Part shown: positions 1 through 8,724 of the stretch, one piece after another | Layout: each line of letters starts with the position of its first letter | Position numbering within the stretch: position 1 is the stretch's first letter | From: SYIM01 sp041182885 | GTDB taxonomy: Bacteria; Pseudomonadota; Gammaproteobacteria; Burkholderiales; Burkholderiaceae_E | Direction: 5' to 3' | Assembly (NCBI GenBank): GCA_049423065.1 | Contig: JBMSQB010000001.1 | Span: 86,352 to 150,351 of the forward strand | Length of the DNA stretch: 64,000 nt | Translations under genes and position numbers: made by a program | Notes under the pieces: generated by a model | What the model was told of the DNA's origin: nothing | Seen by the model: only the letters and a program-made list of their open reading frames with translations | Database searches by the model: none

Positions 1-2
1 GG

Positions 3-776
3 TCGGTCGCATGGGGGCAACAGCGCGCGGATTTCAACCGCCGGGTCGAGCGGCAGTTGCGTGATCTCTTCATCTCGATCAACCCCGCCAAACTCTGGAT
101 GTTGCAGTGCGTGGGCGCGCTCGCGGTGGCGGCCTTGGCCGCGGTCATCACCTGGAATCCGGTGACAGTCGGGCTTTCGGCAGTCCTCGCCATGACACTG
201 CCGCACTTTGCCATGGTGCGGCTGCAACACCTGCGGCGGCAAAAGCTGCGCCGTCAGATCCCCGATCTGCTGATGCTCATTGCGGGTTCCCTTCGCTCGG
301 GAAGCGGGTTGTCGGTGGCCTTGTCGAGAACGGCGGGCGTGAGCCCCGCGCCGGCACGGCAACATCTCGAGTGGTTGCTGGGTGATCTGAAACTGGGAAC
401 TTCGCTTGCCGATGCGCTCACAGCGTTCGAGCGGCGCGCGGCGGCGGAAGAAGCCACGCTCATGGCCACTGCCATTCGAGTAGGTGCCGAGACGGGTGGG
501 CCGCTTGCGCGAACGCTTGAATCGCTGGCCGATTCCGTCAGGAAACGGCTGGCACTCGAATCACGGATCCGCGCACTCACTGCCCAGGGCCGCCTTCAGG
601 CCTGGATCATGGCGCTGCTGCCGGCAATGGTGCTCGCCTTGCTGGCGCTGGTTGACCCACCGTCGTTCGCCGAAATCACCATGACGCGCGGCGGTCGCAT
701 GGTGCTGGTCGCTGTAATGGTCGCTCAGGTGATCGGGTTTCGCCTGGTGCGACGGATCGTGACGATCGAGGTATAG
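3..776 (+). CDS. tadB: Tad pilus assembly inner-membrane protein, TadB-like (5' partial)
   Basis: Type II secretion F-domain protein, an inner-membrane platform component of the Tad pilus machine. The open frame runs to the left edge with no stop, so the real start lies outside the window; the TTG at 57 is only an internal codon. A hydrophobic pair of segments (from about 95 to 215) precedes a cytoplasmic F domain with an RSGSGLSVAL stretch and a G-A-E-T-G-G turn typical of T2SSF proteins. Two more membrane segments close the protein. It is followed after 2 bases by a second F-domain gene, as tadB is by tadC in Tad loci. The family call is firm; B versus C rests on order. Confidence 0.85.
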   Translation, partial: SVAWGQQRADFNRRVERQLRDLFISINPAKLWMLQCVGALAVAALAAVITWNPVTVGLSAVLAMTLPHFAMVRLQHLRRQKLRRQIPDLLMLIAGSLRSGSGLSVALSRTAGVSPAPARQHLEWLLGDLKLGTSLADALTAFERRAAAEEATLMATAIRVGAETGGPLARTLESLADSVRKRLALESRIRALTAQGRLQAWIMALLPAMVLALLALVDPPSFAEITMTRGGRMVLVAVMVAQVIGFRLVRRIVTIEV

Positions 777-778
777 CC

Positions 779-1663
779 ATGAGCGCCTTGCCTGCGCCGC
801 TTCTGCTTCTGTTTGCACTCTCGGCCGTATTGGTCGTGACGTTTGTCGCGGAGGCACTGCGCCAACTGCCCAGCGATCCAACCGCGCGGCGCGAACGTCT
901 GCCCTTGGCCTGGCGCGCCGCATGGCCGGTATTGCTGGCCCTGGGCGTGGTGATTCGCCCCCTGATGTCGGTGCGACTTTTTCGCTCGCTTCAACAACGA
1001 CTGGCGCGAGCGGGTCTCGATCAGGTGATCGCCCCGCAGCACATGATTGCAGCCCAGTGCCTGGCGGCGTGCCTCGCGGGTCTGGTTTTATTGTTCGCGC
1101 GCGGATTGGGCATATCGATCCCCGGCTGGACATTGCCGTTTGTGCTGACCCTGGCGATTGCCTGGCCGTTGATTTGGCTGCGCGAGTTGGTCGTCCGACG
1201 AGGCGAAAGCCTGCTGAGGCAACTGCCCTTCCTGATCGATCTGCTCGCCATGTCGGTCGAATCGGGCCTGCCTCTTGCTGCCGCCCTGCCGCAGGCCGTC
1301 GAACGCCTGCCCGCGGGAGCGTTGCGCGATGAGTGTCGACGGCTGATGCGTGATGTGAAGGCCGGAATGCCTCGCGACGAGGCACTTCGTACGCTGGCCG
1401 CGCGGCTTGAACTCGCCGCCGTGACCCAGTTCACGCTTGCGGTGTCTGCCGCTCAGCGTGATGGCGGCACCATCGTTCAGACACTGCGCGGGCAAGCCGA
1501 GCAGCAACGCAACGACCGCTTCACGCGGGCCGAACACCGGGCGGCGCAGGCACCCGTCCGTGTCCTGTTTCCCCTGGTGGTGTTCATTTTTCCTGGAACG
1601 CTGGCGGTGGTGTTGTACCCCGTCATCAGCCGCATGTTCAGCGAGGTGGCCAGATGGCAGTGA
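779..1663 (+). CDS. tadC: Tad pilus assembly inner-membrane protein, TadC-like
   Basis: A 294-residue second type II secretion F-domain protein. TadB and TadC are thought to form the membrane platform that couples the TadA ATPase to pilin polymerisation. It has an N-terminal membrane segment (residues 5-25), a hydrophobic pair around residues 85-135, a cytoplasmic helical domain with a S-V-E-S-G-L-P-L-A-A-A turn near residue 160, and a C-terminal membrane segment ending the protein. The start ATG lies 2 bases after the tadB stop, and the end overlaps the next gene by 10 bases, so translation is probably coupled. Confidence 0.87.
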   Translation: MSALPAPLLLLFALSAVLVVTFVAEALRQLPSDPTARRERLPLAWRAAWPVLLALGVVIRPLMSVRLFRSLQQRLARAGLDQVIAPQHMIAAQCLAACLAGLVLLFARGLGISIPGWTLPFVLTLAIAWPLIWLRELVVRRGESLLRQLPFLIDLLAMSVESGLPLAAALPQAVERLPAGALRDECRRLMRDVKAGMPRDEALRTLAARLELAAVTQFTLAVSAAQRDGGTIVQTLRGQAEQQRNDRFTRAEHRAAQAPVRVLFPLVVFIFPGTLAVVLYPVISRMFSEVARWQ

Positions 1664-2031
1664 AAGCCGACTTTCCGCTCGCACGTCTTCGACTGCGGCG
1701 GGCCCGCGGGTTTCTGGGGCGTCTCGTCGGGTTGCTTGGACGCAATCGAATGCGGCGTGACGAGGCCTTTCTCATCGATCGATGCGCTGCGATTCACACC
1801 ATCGGTATGCGGATGTCGATTGATGTCGTGTTCCTTTCGGAGCATGGCGTGGTGACCGATGTCCACAGTTGCGTGCGGCCCGGACGGGTGCTTCGTTCCC
1901 GCGGCGCTGCGCACGTTCTCGAATTCGCTGAAGGTGTCGCCGTGCAGCTTCGGCTCCGACCCGGCGTCAAGGTGACGGTCGGGCCAGCGACGCTTGATAT
2001 CGCATTCACCGGAATGGAGTTCTCATCATGA
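1654..2031 (+). CDS. DUF192 family protein inside the Tad operon
   Basis: A 125-residue protein of the DUF192 family, whose biochemical role is not established. The family core is visible: an I-H-T-I-G-M-R motif followed by I-D-V-V-F-L, then a V-L-E-F-A-E-G segment near residue 90. No signal peptide is seen, although many DUF192 proteins have one. The gene overlaps tadC by 10 bases and the following lipoprotein gene by 4 bases (ATGA), which places it firmly within the Tad transcription unit. A role in pilus biogenesis is inferred only from context. Confidence 0.82.
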   Translation: MAVKADFPLARLRLRRARGFLGRLVGLLGRNRMRRDEAFLIDRCAAIHTIGMRMSIDVVFLSEHGVVTDVHSCVRPGRVLRSRGAAHVLEFAEGVAVQLRLRPGVKVTVGPATLDIAFTGMEFSS

Positions 2032-3023
2032 ATCACTCACGCCGTGTTGGCGCCCTGGGGGCTGGGTTGGCAATTTCGCTGATCGTGCTTGGAGGGTGTG
2101 CCTCGATGGATCCCGATGGAGAATGGCGGGGCACACCCGAGGCCCGCCTGCGCGCCTGCCAGTCGATGTTCGGTCCGGCAGCAACGTCGGTAAGAGAGCA
2201 GCTTGCCGCAGCGACCGGATCTGCGAGCAGGGCGGCGGGCGCGGCGGCGGGGGAGCGCGTCGACCCACCGACCGGTGCTGTACCGGCCGGAGGCCTCTGT
2301 CCAGGCCCCCGCCCAGATGGGGTGGCAGCGGGGGTGACGGGCGGATCGCCAGGTGGCGGCCGCGGCCCGCGTGTCGTCACCCCGGAGGCGATCGAACATG
2401 TGGTCGCTGCATCCGAGCATGCCTATTCCGAGGGCCGATATGAGCAAACAGTTCAGCTTCTCGAGCCGTTGCTGGCGGATCAACCGCAACACGCCCGTGG
2501 GTGGCTCCGGCAGGGCAACGCGCTTCACCGGCTCGATCGACGTGGCGAGGCGGCGGTTGCCTATCGGCGAGCCTCAGACCTTGCTGCGGAGAGGCTCGCG
2601 AAGGCAGGTTCGCCAGAGGCGGAATCGGCCGATGTATTGGCCAAAGCCAGCGCGAACCTGGCGATCCTCGGCATTGAGCAGGCCAGACAGGCGCTTGATG
2701 CGCTCGGCCCATCCGAAAGCAACCCGGTGGCAGCTGCGCATCGCGGGCGAATCGAGGCTGCACTGCGCGCGGTGATCGGCGTGGGAAGCGAGGGCTTGCC
2801 ACCCGGATCATCCACCCCATCCAGGCAGCCCTCAGCCGCGGTGACCGACCGGCTGCCACGAACCGTTGTGCCCGTCCCGGCGCAACCGACGCCGTCGCCA
2901 ACCGGTGCGCGTGCAGCCGAGCCAGTGCTGCTGGTTGACTCGTCTGCTGCCAAGACCCCGAGCACGATGGCCGCGCCAGGCCCTGCCGGCATCGAAATCA
3001 TCCGGGGTCTGACGGGGCGATGA
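2028..3023 (+). CDS. TPR-containing lipoprotein, TadD-like
   Basis: A 331-residue predicted outer-membrane or periplasmic lipoprotein: a basic start, a hydrophobic stretch and an L-G-G-C lipobox at about residues 20-24. A Gly/Ala/Pro-rich segment (about 60-115) precedes two or more tetratricopeptide-like helical repeats (about 120-200; E-G-R-Y-E-Q then R-G-E-A-A-V-A-Y). A Pro/Ser/Thr-rich tail follows. In Tad operons a TPR lipoprotein (TadD) is needed for pilus assembly, and the position here fits, but sequence identity to TadD cannot be tested by eye. It overlaps both neighbours by 4 bases. Confidence 0.72.
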   Translation: MNHSRRVGALGAGLAISLIVLGGCASMDPDGEWRGTPEARLRACQSMFGPAATSVREQLAAATGSASRAAGAAAGERVDPPTGAVPAGGLCPGPRPDGVAAGVTGGSPGGGRGPRVVTPEAIEHVVAASEHAYSEGRYEQTVQLLEPLLADQPQHARGWLRQGNALHRLDRRGEAAVAYRRASDLAAERLAKAGSPEAESADVLAKASANLAILGIEQARQALDALGPSESNPVAAAHRGRIEAALRAVIGVGSEGLPPGSSTPSRQPSAAVTDRLPRTVVPVPAQPTPSPTGARAAEPVLLVDSSAAKTPSTMAAPGPAGIEIIRGLTGR

Positions 3024-4234
3024 GCGTCGTGTCGCGCGCATCACAACGCGGAGCCGGCGCGCTTGAATTTGTGGTGGCAGTACCGGCCATGCTGCTGCTT
3101 GGACTCCTGGTCTGGCAGTGGGCATTGGTGATGCAGTCGCGCGCGATTGTCGACTTTGCAGCGCGGGAGGCAGCGCGTTACGGGGCACTCGGTCATGCGG
3201 CGCCCGAAGCGATCGAACAGGGCATCATTTCCGGCCTCACTCCGCTCTGGGTGGCCAACGCTGAACTGACCGGACCCGCGTCCGCGCTACCCGCTTCTGC
3301 GGTCCGGTTTGACGTTGCAGTTCGCGCGGGATGGCTCACCTGGCGGCAACTGTCACCCACTCGGGAGAGCTTTGCCGATTGGGGGATCCAGGCTGCGGCG
3401 GGCGCTCGGCCAGGGTCGGCGGACGCTGCGCTTGAAATTCCTGTCGATAATCCGTCGCTTCGATCGCGTTACGGGGCACCGCTATCTGTCAATGGGCGCC
3501 CGGGTGGCGACATGGGCCACCCGCCCATGGTGCCCGGATCGGAATCGTTCACGGCGCCCGAGTCGGGATCACTCATGGCGCCCGGCTCGGGCGGGCGTGC
3601 CGCGGAGCCGGTCGGTCCAGCCTCGGGGCAAACCTTTCGCGAGGCCGGAATCCTCAGGCTGGAACTCTCGGTTGGGGTGCCGCTTCATGTTCCGCTTGCG
3701 GGGCGGTTCATCAGCTGGGCTGCGCGCATGCTCGGAGGCTGCGAAGCGGGCGAGCCGCCGCGCCTGGGCGCGCTCAGGCTAGCTGGATCGGCGGCTGCCG
3801 CATCCGCTGCTGGGCGGGGGGGCGCTGACCCAAATCGGGCTTCACGCAGCGACCAGGCTCCGGCCTGCGCGCAGTTCAGCGGTCTCGACCACAGCGGCCG
3901 CGTCCTTCCGCGGCTGCCCGTGAACGTGGTGGCCGAGGCAAGAATGCAATCGGCGGCGCGTTTATCGGTCCGCACGCCTGGTGGGGTGGGCGCGAAGCGC
4001 TTCGGCGGGATGGGCCTGTCGGTGCCCGTCGCCTCCGAGACCAGCGAGCAACATCCACGGCAAAGGCCGCCGACCATCGCTGATCATTCGCCCGGTGGGC
4101 CCGCCTTCTCGATTGCTGCGCCGGAATCGTCAGCTTTCCAGGCAACTGGCGTCGAGCGACAACGCGGCTTTCTGCAAATTGGCGGTGAACGCGAAATCTG
4201 GGTGCCCGGCGCGTGCGGATTCTCGCCATCCTGA
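3020..4234 (+). CDS. TadE-like pseudopilin-family protein, oversized
   Basis: The N-terminus is typical of TadE/TadG minor pilins: a short basic leader ending R-G-A-G-A-L-E-F, then one hydrophobic helix (about 16-40) with a glutamate five residues after a glycine. It is followed by A-A-R-E-A-A-R-Y-G, another common TadE feature. The remaining roughly 350 residues are unusual for TadE (normally about 150-200): a Gly/Pro/Ser-rich middle (about 155-205) and a poorly conserved C-terminal part with several cysteines. Probably a surface-exposed or pilus-tip protein. It ends the rightward Tad unit and is followed tail-to-tail by the mtfA-like gene. Confidence 0.72.
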   Translation: MSVVSRASQRGAGALEFVVAVPAMLLLGLLVWQWALVMQSRAIVDFAAREAARYGALGHAAPEAIEQGIISGLTPLWVANAELTGPASALPASAVRFDVAVRAGWLTWRQLSPTRESFADWGIQAAAGARPGSADAALEIPVDNPSLRSRYGAPLSVNGRPGGDMGHPPMVPGSESFTAPESGSLMAPGSGGRAAEPVGPASGQTFREAGILRLELSVGVPLHVPLAGRFISWAARMLGGCEAGEPPRLGALRLAGSAAAASAAGRGGADPNRASRSDQAPACAQFSGLDHSGRVLPRLPVNVVAEARMQSAARLSVRTPGGVGAKRFGGMGLSVPVASETSEQHPRQRPPTIADHSPGGPAFSIAAPESSAFQATGVERQRGFLQIGGEREIWVPGACGFSPS

Positions 4235-4274
4235 CGGTCAAGCCATCCGGGCGCGCGCCCCGTTCGTCGCGCGC

Positions 4275-5108
4275 TCAGCCTGTTCTGGTGCTCGCAGGGT
4301 CATGGTGGGCGGGGTTGGCTTCCCAGCCGAAGTAGTGGCTGAACATGGCGTACAGATCGGGGAAAGCCTGGGCAATGGATTCGGGCATGGTGAAAAACGC
4401 TTCCGACGCCACGGCAAAGAACTCGGCAAGATCGGTGGCTGCATAGGCGTCAAGCGGCAGCTGCGCGTAGAAGTCGTCGGCGGCCTCCGACTCCGGATCG
4501 ATATCAATTGGAATCGCCGCTTCAACCTCCTCGAGCATCCCGCAGAACTGCTCGTATGCAGCCTCCATTCGCTGGCTCCAGCGTGCGCGTGCGGCGGCAG
4601 GAAGCGGAGGAATCCCGTCCGCCTCGCCGTCCAGCATGTCCAGCTTGTGAACAAACTCATGGATGACCACCGAGAGTCCTGGTGCGCCCATTGCGGGGTC
4701 CACATCGGGCCATGCCAGCACCACTGGCCCGCCTGGCATGGTCTCACCTGACAACTCTTCGATGGACTCATGAACCACGCCGCTGTCGTCGACATGCGAT
4801 CGCGGCGTAATGAAGCGATCGGGATAAACGATCACCTCAACAAAATCATCGTAGGGACCAAGGCCCATCCGCAGTATCGGCAGACACGCCTGCAGCGCGA
4901 TTGCCGCGCGAACAGCATCAGTGATCTCGAACCCGTGTGTACCGGTGAAATGTTTTCGTGCAGCGAAACTGTCGGCGAGATCGAACAGGCGATCGCGCGC
5001 TTCAGGGGAAAACGCGTCCAGGAAGGGCATCTGGGCGGCGCACGCTTCCCACACCGAGCGGGTGATGGCCGGTTTTTTTGCAGGGCGGGAAAACCAACGT
5101 GCAAGCAT
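4275..5108 (-). CDS. mtfA: MtfA-type zinc peptidase (M90 family)
   Basis: A 277-residue cytosolic zinc metallopeptidase resembling E. coli MtfA, which binds the glucose-repressor Mlc and has aminopeptidase activity. The zinc motif H-E-F-V-H is at residues 150-154, preceded by the family's E-L-S-G-E and G-P-V-V-L-A-W-P-D segments, with conserved acidic residues downstream. I chose the ATG at 5108 (MLARWFSRP) because this is the family's usual N-terminus; an in-frame ATG at 5183 would overlap the relA start. It diverges from relA. Whether Mlc exists in this organism is unknown, so the partner is open. Confidence 0.85.
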   Translation of the reverse strand: MLARWFSRPAKKPAITRSVWEACAAQMPFLDAFSPEARDRLFDLADSFAARKHFTGTHGFEITDAVRAAIALQACLPILRMGLGPYDDFVEVIVYPDRFITPRSHVDDSGVVHESIEELSGETMPGGPVVLAWPDVDPAMGAPGLSVVIHEFVHKLDMLDGEADGIPPLPAAARARWSQRMEAAYEQFCGMLEEVEAAIPIDIDPESEAADDFYAQLPLDAYAATDLAEFFAVASEAFFTMPESIAQAFPDLYAMFSHYFGWEANPAHHDPASTRTG

Positions 5109-5176
5109 GGGCCGAGAGTCTAATGCCAGTCGGGCGCATCCACCCCGACGCCCGAACGTGGCATTCTGTTTCCGGT

Positions 5177-7396
5177 ATGACAATCCGTGCTGAGCCAGGC
5201 TCGCCGCAGTCCGTCGACGTTGCCGCCGATCCCGCCGCGCACGCGAGCATCCTCGCGCGTGCGCGGGCGCTCGCCCACGCGCTGGTCAAACCCGATGCCC
5301 TGAGCGGTGGCCTGCCGGTGATCGCGCATGCCGAGGGTGTAGAGGCCATCCTCGCCGATCTGGGTGTGGACGAAACCGCGCAGGCTGCCGCCTGGCTGGT
5401 CCGCCCGGCTGAACTCTGGCCCGTATCGGCGATTGCGCGAGACTTCGATCCGGTGCTCGCGCATCTGGTTGAGCGCATTCGCCAGCTGGTGCGGCTGAGC
5501 GCTGGCGGGGGTCTGGCGACTGCGGCGCAGGCGCAGCATGAAATGCTCCGTCGCATGCTGCTTGCAATGGCTGACGACATCCGCGTCGTGCTGCTGTCGC
5601 TGGCCTCGCGTCTCCAGACGCTGCGGCTTTGTGCGCGCAGCGGTCAGGCGCCAGACCGGGCGGTGAGTCGCGAAACCCTGGATGTGCTGGCCCCCCTCGC
5701 GAATCGCCTTGGGCTCTGGCAGATCAAGTGGGAGATGGAAGACCTCGCCTTTCGCTTCCTTGAGCCCGAGACGTACCGGCTGCTTGCCGCGCAGCTCGAG
5801 GAAAAGCGTACCGCTCGCGAGAGCTTCGTGAAAGCCGCGGTGGCTCGCTTGTCGGACGCGCTCTCTGCGCAGGGTGTGAATGCGCAGGTGAGTGGCCGGC
5901 CCAAGCATCTGTACAGCATTCATCTCAAGATGCAGAGCAAGCGGCGTGACCTCGACACGATCCAGGATCTGCGTGGCCTGCGCGTCATCGTCGAGAGCGT
6001 GGCCCACTGCTACCAGGTGCTCGATCAGGTGCACAGTCTCTGGACGCCAATGCCCTCGGAGTATGACGACTACATTGCGCGGCCCAAGCCCAATGGTTAC
6101 CGCTCTCTCCATACCGTGGTGGTGGCCGAGGACGGTTTGCCTCTGGAAGTTCAGATCCGGACGTCGGAAATGCACCGGTTTGCCGAGTATGGTGTGGCCT
6201 CGCACTGGCGCTACAAGGAGGCGGGGCGCTCAGGGTCGGTATCACCATCGGCTGCTGTCGAGCGGAGCATCGACTGGGTGCGGCAGCTGCTTGCCTGGCA
6301 GCGCGAGGTGGGTCAGACGCTGGGTGGTGCGGGTGTGGACGCTGCGCAGCCCGAGCTTGCTTTTATTTATGCGCTCACGCCACAGGGGCGGGTGATTGAG
6401 CTTCCCGCAGGGTCCACCGCAGTCGATTTCGCTTATCACGTGCATACCGGTCTCGGTCATCGCTGCCGCGGTGCGAGGGTCGATGGTCAGTTGATGCCGC
6501 TCAACCGGCCGCTCCAGAACGGTCAGACGGTTGAGATTGTTGCAGCCAAGGAGGGCAGCGCAGAGGGACCGTCCCGCGACTGGCTGAATCCCTCGCTGGG
6601 TTATGTGGCGAGCCCGCGCGCGCGTGGCAAGGTGCGTCAGTGGTTCAATGCGCTCGAGTTGGCGCGCGATGCTGCGGCGGGGCGTGAGCGTATCGAGCGG
6701 GTTCTGCAGCGTGAGGGCAGCACCGCGCTGTCTTTCGAGGAGTTGGCGCGCAGGCTGGCAGAGCCCGATCCGATGGCGATGTTCGTGGCGGTCGCGCGCG
6801 AGGAAATCGGCCCGCGTCAGCTCGAGGATGCAATTCGGGGAGGGAGCGACCCAGCGGCTGCGGAAAGCGAACCCGGGCTGTTGCAGCGGCTTGCCCGCCC
6901 GGGAGCGAGCCCAAGCCCGCAGCGAGCCGGGTCGGTCCTGGTGGTGGGCATGGACTCGCTCATGAACCAACTGGCCCGATGCTGTCGCCCACTGCCGCCC
7001 GATGCGGTGTCGGGCTTTGTGACGCGGGGGCGAGGCGTTTCAGTCCATCGAACCAATTGCCCGACGTTTTCCCGGCTGGCCCGAGAGGCACCGGAGCGTG
7101 TGATCGACACCAGCTGGGATCCGCGTGCGCTCAAAGCGGGGGCCGGGCCCGACCAGCGCCGTTTTCCCGTGGAGATCGAGTTGCGCGCGAATGACCGGCA
7201 AGGGTTGTTGCGTGATGTGTCCGATGTGTTCGCCCGGGATCGCCTGAATGTGACGGCCGTCAACACGCTCAGCCGTCAGCAGCAGGCGCTGATGCGGTTC
7301 ACGATCGAGGCGTCTGATGCGGCGCAACTCGAGCGGACGCTGGTTGCCCTGAGGCGAGTTGCTGGCGTGGTGGACGCGCGCAGGCGGATGAACTGA
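5177..7396 (+). CDS. relA: GTP pyrophosphokinase RelA, (p)ppGpp synthetase I
   Basis: Ribosome-associated enzyme that makes (p)ppGpp from GTP/GDP and ATP when uncharged tRNA enters the A site. About 740 residues. The N-terminal hydrolase domain is degenerate: the position of the usual L-L-H-D-V-I-E-D motif reads A-A-A-W-L-V-R-P, as in monofunctional RelA. The synthetase domain has G-R-P-K-H-L-Y-S-I and the acidic E-Y-D-D-Y-I-A-R-P-K motif characteristic of RelA rather than SpoT. A TGS domain, a Zn/helical region and a C-terminal ACT domain follow. The start is uncertain: ATG at 5177 was chosen, with ATG at 5123 an in-frame alternative. Confidence 0.95.
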   Translation: MTIRAEPGSPQSVDVAADPAAHASILARARALAHALVKPDALSGGLPVIAHAEGVEAILADLGVDETAQAAAWLVRPAELWPVSAIARDFDPVLAHLVERIRQLVRLSAGGGLATAAQAQHEMLRRMLLAMADDIRVVLLSLASRLQTLRLCARSGQAPDRAVSRETLDVLAPLANRLGLWQIKWEMEDLAFRFLEPETYRLLAAQLEEKRTARESFVKAAVARLSDALSAQGVNAQVSGRPKHLYSIHLKMQSKRRDLDTIQDLRGLRVIVESVAHCYQVLDQVHSLWTPMPSEYDDYIARPKPNGYRSLHTVVVAEDGLPLEVQIRTSEMHRFAEYGVASHWRYKEAGRSGSVSPSAAVERSIDWVRQLLAWQREVGQTLGGAGVDAAQPELAFIYALTPQGRVIELPAGSTAVDFAYHVHTGLGHRCRGARVDGQLMPLNRPLQNGQTVEIVAAKEGSAEGPSRDWLNPSLGYVASPRARGKVRQWFNALELARDAAAGRERIERVLQREGSTALSFEELARRLAEPDPMAMFVAVAREEIGPRQLEDAIRGGSDPAAAESEPGLLQRLARPGASPSPQRAGSVLVVGMDSLMNQLARCCRPLPPDAVSGFVTRGRGVSVHRTNCPTFSRLAREAPERVIDTSWDPRALKAGAGPDQRRFPVEIELRANDRQGLLRDVSDVFARDRLNVTAVNTLSRQQQALMRFTIEASDAAQLERTLVALRRVAGVVDARRRMN

Positions 7397-7473
7397 CCGC
7401 ACGCCGGCGCATTCGCCGGCTGCGCGGCGGTGGGCAACTTGGCCTCGCTTCGGCGGATCAGCTGACCGCACGC
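7383..7473. repeat. Imperfect 22-bp direct repeat spanning the relA stop codon
   Basis: Two 22-base copies (7383-7404 and 7452-7473) match at 20 positions and start 69 bases apart. The shared core is ctgaccgcacgc preceded by ggcggat. The first copy covers the last codons and stop of relA; the second is intergenic. This could be the remnant of a small tandem duplication at the relA 3' end. Confidence 0.6.
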
Positions 7474-7505
7474 ATGCTGTGCGCTGGGGCGCCCGGGGCC
7501 CCGGG
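7403..7505. terminator. Hairpin and perfect palindrome between convergent relA and mog
   Basis: A 7-bp perfect stem with a CATT loop lies at 7403-7420, just after the relA stop. A 14-base perfect GC palindrome (CCCGGGGCCCCGGG) lies at 7492-7505, just after the mog stop on the other strand. Neither has a clear T tract, so factor-independent termination is uncertain, but the position between two convergent genes fits an end-of-transcript role. Confidence 0.4.
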
Positions 7506-7508
7506 TGT

Positions 7509-8102
7509 TCAGCCGCCAGCAGGTTTGGCGGCCGCGCTCTTCGGGCGAAACGCCTTGCACACCGCCTCGTTGGTCTCGATGCGGGCGGCGCCAATCAGGT
7601 CCAGGCAGTAGGGAACAGCTGCGAAAATTCCGTGCACTTTCTGCGTGCCGTCAGGGTGACGAAGCCCTTCCAGCGTTTCGCGAATCGACTTGGGTTGGCC
7701 CGGCAAATTGATGATCAGCGCCTTGCCACGGATGACCGCGACCTGGCGTGACAAGATCGCCGTGGGAACGAAATTGAGGCTGATCTGGCGCATCTGCTCG
7801 CCGAAACCGGGCATCTCGCGGTCGGCGATTGCCAGCGTCGCCTCGGGCGTGACGTCACGCACCGCCGGTCCGGTGCCGCCGGTGGTGAGGACCAGGCCGC
7901 AGCCCTGCTGGTCGATCAGTTCGATCAGGGTTTGCTCGATGACAGGTTGTTCGTCGGGGATCAGTCGGACCACGGCTTCCCACGGCGAGGTCAGGGCCTG
8001 TCCCAGCCACTGCTCCAGCGAGGGGATGCCCTGGTCCTGGTAAACGCCAGCCGATGCCCGATCGCTGATGGAAACGAGTCCGATTCGAATGGGGGCAGTC
8101 AT
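7509..8102 (-). CDS. mog: Molybdopterin adenylyltransferase Mog
   Basis: Adenylylates molybdopterin before molybdate insertion in molybdenum-cofactor synthesis; cytosolic. 197 residues, the usual size. The family signature T-T-G-G-T-G-P near residue 93, followed by R-D-V-T-P-E-A, is intact, as is the N-terminal I-G-L-V-S-I-S-D-R segment. The gene start overlaps the end of darP by 4 bases (ATGA), so the two are probably one leftward transcript. Its product would serve the CoxL-type molybdenum hydroxylase encoded at 37-40 kb. Confidence 0.94.
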   Translation of the reverse strand: MTAPIRIGLVSISDRASAGVYQDQGIPSLEQWLGQALTSPWEAVVRLIPDEQPVIEQTLIELIDQQGCGLVLTTGGTGPAVRDVTPEATLAIADREMPGFGEQMRQISLNFVPTAILSRQVAVIRGKALIINLPGQPKSIRETLEGLRHPDGTQKVHGIFAAVPYCLDLIGAARIETNEAVCKAFRPKSAAAKPAGG

Positions 8103-8650
8103 GATGAAGCCGAGATGCTGGATTGATCGGGGGCCTCGAGCGTGGCGCGTACCAGCCGAAACAGCTCGCGATACCGGCGGCCACGCTGACCGGTGGCCAC
8201 TTCAGCCCGTGCCTTGTCAAGCAGGGTGGGCAGCGCAACGCGGGTGTCCGGGTAACGCTCCAGCCAGATGTTGACGGCCGATGGGTCACCCAGCAAACGC
8301 TCCCGCCACTGTTCGGCCGCATGCATTCGCGCGGTTTCGGTGCGGTGCTGCTGGCGATCGCCTTCCAGCGCCTGGTGGATGGAATCGGAGTCTGCCTCGC
8401 GCATCAGTCTGCCGATGAACTGCATTTGCCGACGACGCCCCTCGCGCGCCCGAATGCCGCGGGCGAGCCGGACAGCGTCGATCATGCGTTCGGTGACCGG
8501 CAGCTGCAAAAGCCGTTCATCGGACAGTTCGACCAATCGCTCGCCGAGCACTTGCAGCGCATGGCTGTCGCGCTTGCGCTGCGATTTGCTGGGGGGATCG
8601 GAGAGGGCGTCGGAGACGGGGGTCTCGCCAGTCGCGGAGGAGCGTCGCAT
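8099..8650 (-). CDS. darP: Ribosome biogenesis factor DarP (YjgA, DUF615)
   Basis: A small, highly charged protein that binds the late pre-50S particle and promotes 23S rRNA peptidyl-transferase-centre maturation (known for E. coli YjgA/DarP). 183 residues. Family features: an S-K-S-Q-R-K-R-D start near residue 21, an L-P-V-T-E-R-M-I-D-A-V segment, and R-Q-M-Q-F-I-G-R-L-M-R around residue 80. Pairs with mog on the minus strand and diverges from pmbA, an arrangement I recall from other Burkholderiales. Confidence 0.92.
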   Translation of the reverse strand: MRRSSATGETPVSDALSDPPSKSQRKRDSHALQVLGERLVELSDERLLQLPVTERMIDAVRLARGIRAREGRRRQMQFIGRLMREADSDSIHQALEGDRQQHRTETARMHAAEQWRERLLGDPSAVNIWLERYPDTRVALPTLLDKARAEVATGQRGRRYRELFRLVRATLEAPDQSSISASS

Positions 8651-8724
8651 GAGGTGGGCGCGGCTATGCGCTGAGTCAGACCGGGGCAGTTGCTATGATA
8701 CCGCGCTCTTCAGAAGGGACCATG

